From contig NW_024468276.1 of NCBI RefSeq assembly GCF_002104995.1, forward strand, positions 16,672 through 80,671: DNA of 64,000 nt, given 5' to 3'. The notes under the pieces were generated by a model that searched no databases, was not told where the DNA came from, and worked only from the letters and a program-made list of their open reading frames with translations. Positions 63,701 through 64,000 of the stretch are shown here, one piece after another (the first letter of the stretch is position 1; the number at the start of each line of letters is the position of its first letter). This DNA comes from Linderina pennispora. Taxonomy: Eukaryota > Kickxellomycota > Kickxellomycetes > Kickxellales > Kickxellaceae. The position numbers and the translations under genes are program-made.

Positions 63701-64000
63701 CGTGATCCCCCAGGGCTGGCTGTACGAGTCCATGGAGGACCTGGCCACGCGTCTGTACTACAGCCTGCGCGTCAGCTGCGAGCACCAGCCACTGCCTTCG
63801 GCCGGGTTCAACTTTTTGTTCCCGTTCATGCAGGCGACCTCTGAGCAAGGCGGCTGGGGCCGCAAGATCAAGCGTGGGGTTGAGGAGCACGACGAGTATG
63901 CGCAGATGGACCACGCAGCCGAGCAGCTGACGATGGTAGTGGCCATTCTGGGCTTCCACGCGCACTTTGGCAATGTCTCCGAGATGCCGCGCAAGGAGAT
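60765..64000 (+). CDS. GCN1: GCN1 translational regulator, 5' part, with many frame breaks
   Basis: GCN1 is a ribosome-bound HEAT-repeat protein that activates the kinase GCN2 in amino-acid starvation; full length is about 2,600-2,700 residues, so most lies beyond the window. The ATG at 60765 begins MSEAVAAEGEFAWGPY. Recognisable family stretches change frame repeatedly: LVLAALRELSVKKASVFVE; then TWINLALPVPVTQLKKDPAELEKN (after about 61125); then YIDKVLISAKG; then LLRSPEAVLPTCYWLLKCLS; then ASNLLKSSKDKVRETAALLFESLAS; then a long open stretch from 62543 to about 63690. The last includes HDIAVWRTPKDQLLEDP and ARKHNKVRKLTSEEQEMV. A final shift leads to GWLYESMEDLATRLYYSLRVS. At least seven shifts are needed. 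GCN1 is normally single-copy and conserved, so assembly errors are likelier than loss. Confidence 0.85.

Overview
The window reads as nuclear DNA of a fungus, probably an early-diverging lineage such as Kickxellomycotina; that lineage is an impression from gene content and not a proof. Support for a fungus comes from short GT-AG introns, an NRG1-type C2H2 repressor, a SNF5 protein with a GATA finger, GCN1, a P5B ATPase and NADPH-cytochrome P450 reductase. Many long frames open at TTG or GTG; for several genes a better ATG or an upstream exon is given.

Region 1 (1 to about 17,930) is an AT-rich transposon nest. Its core is an apparently undescribed element about 4.14 kb long. It carries a PIF/Harbinger or IS5-like DDE transposase, a 79-residue protein and a 544-residue protein of unknown function. 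It is bracketed by two DIRECT terminal repeats of about 460 bp. An intact copy (2389-6528) sits inside the transposase gene of a second copy (933-9214), each with its own 3-bp target duplication. The two repeats of one element match each other but differ from those of the other element. Each repeat has a 53-bp inverted repeat around a loop of about 92 nt, and that loop is in opposite orientation in the two elements. The 544-residue gene takes its start codon from the terminal repeat. A solo repeat (14792-15250) and decayed relatives with another end sequence (11992-13943) show a wider family. Tc1/mariner copies and fragments, and a palindrome with 1-kb arms (15332-17923), fill the rest.

Region 2 (18,000-64,000) is gene-dense and GC-richer. 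In order: P5B ATPase (-), CTC1-like CST subunit (+), NUP214/NUP159-like nucleoporin with RanBP2 zinc fingers (-), NRG1-like zinc-finger factor (-), SLC35G/EamA transporter (-), a predicted ER protein ending RDEL (+, three frame breaks), a small secreted protein (-), a two-TM protein (+), cytochrome P450 reductase (-), a large AAA ATPase (-), a 59-residue split gene (-), a bZIP factor (-), a possible 71-residue membrane protein (-), SNF5/SMARCB1 with a GATA finger (-), and the 5' part of GCN1 (+, many frame breaks, running off the window). Convergent neighbours are separated by only 60-70 bp. The host genes are unrelated housekeeping or regulatory genes and form no evident pathway. No rRNA, tRNA or CRISPR array was seen.
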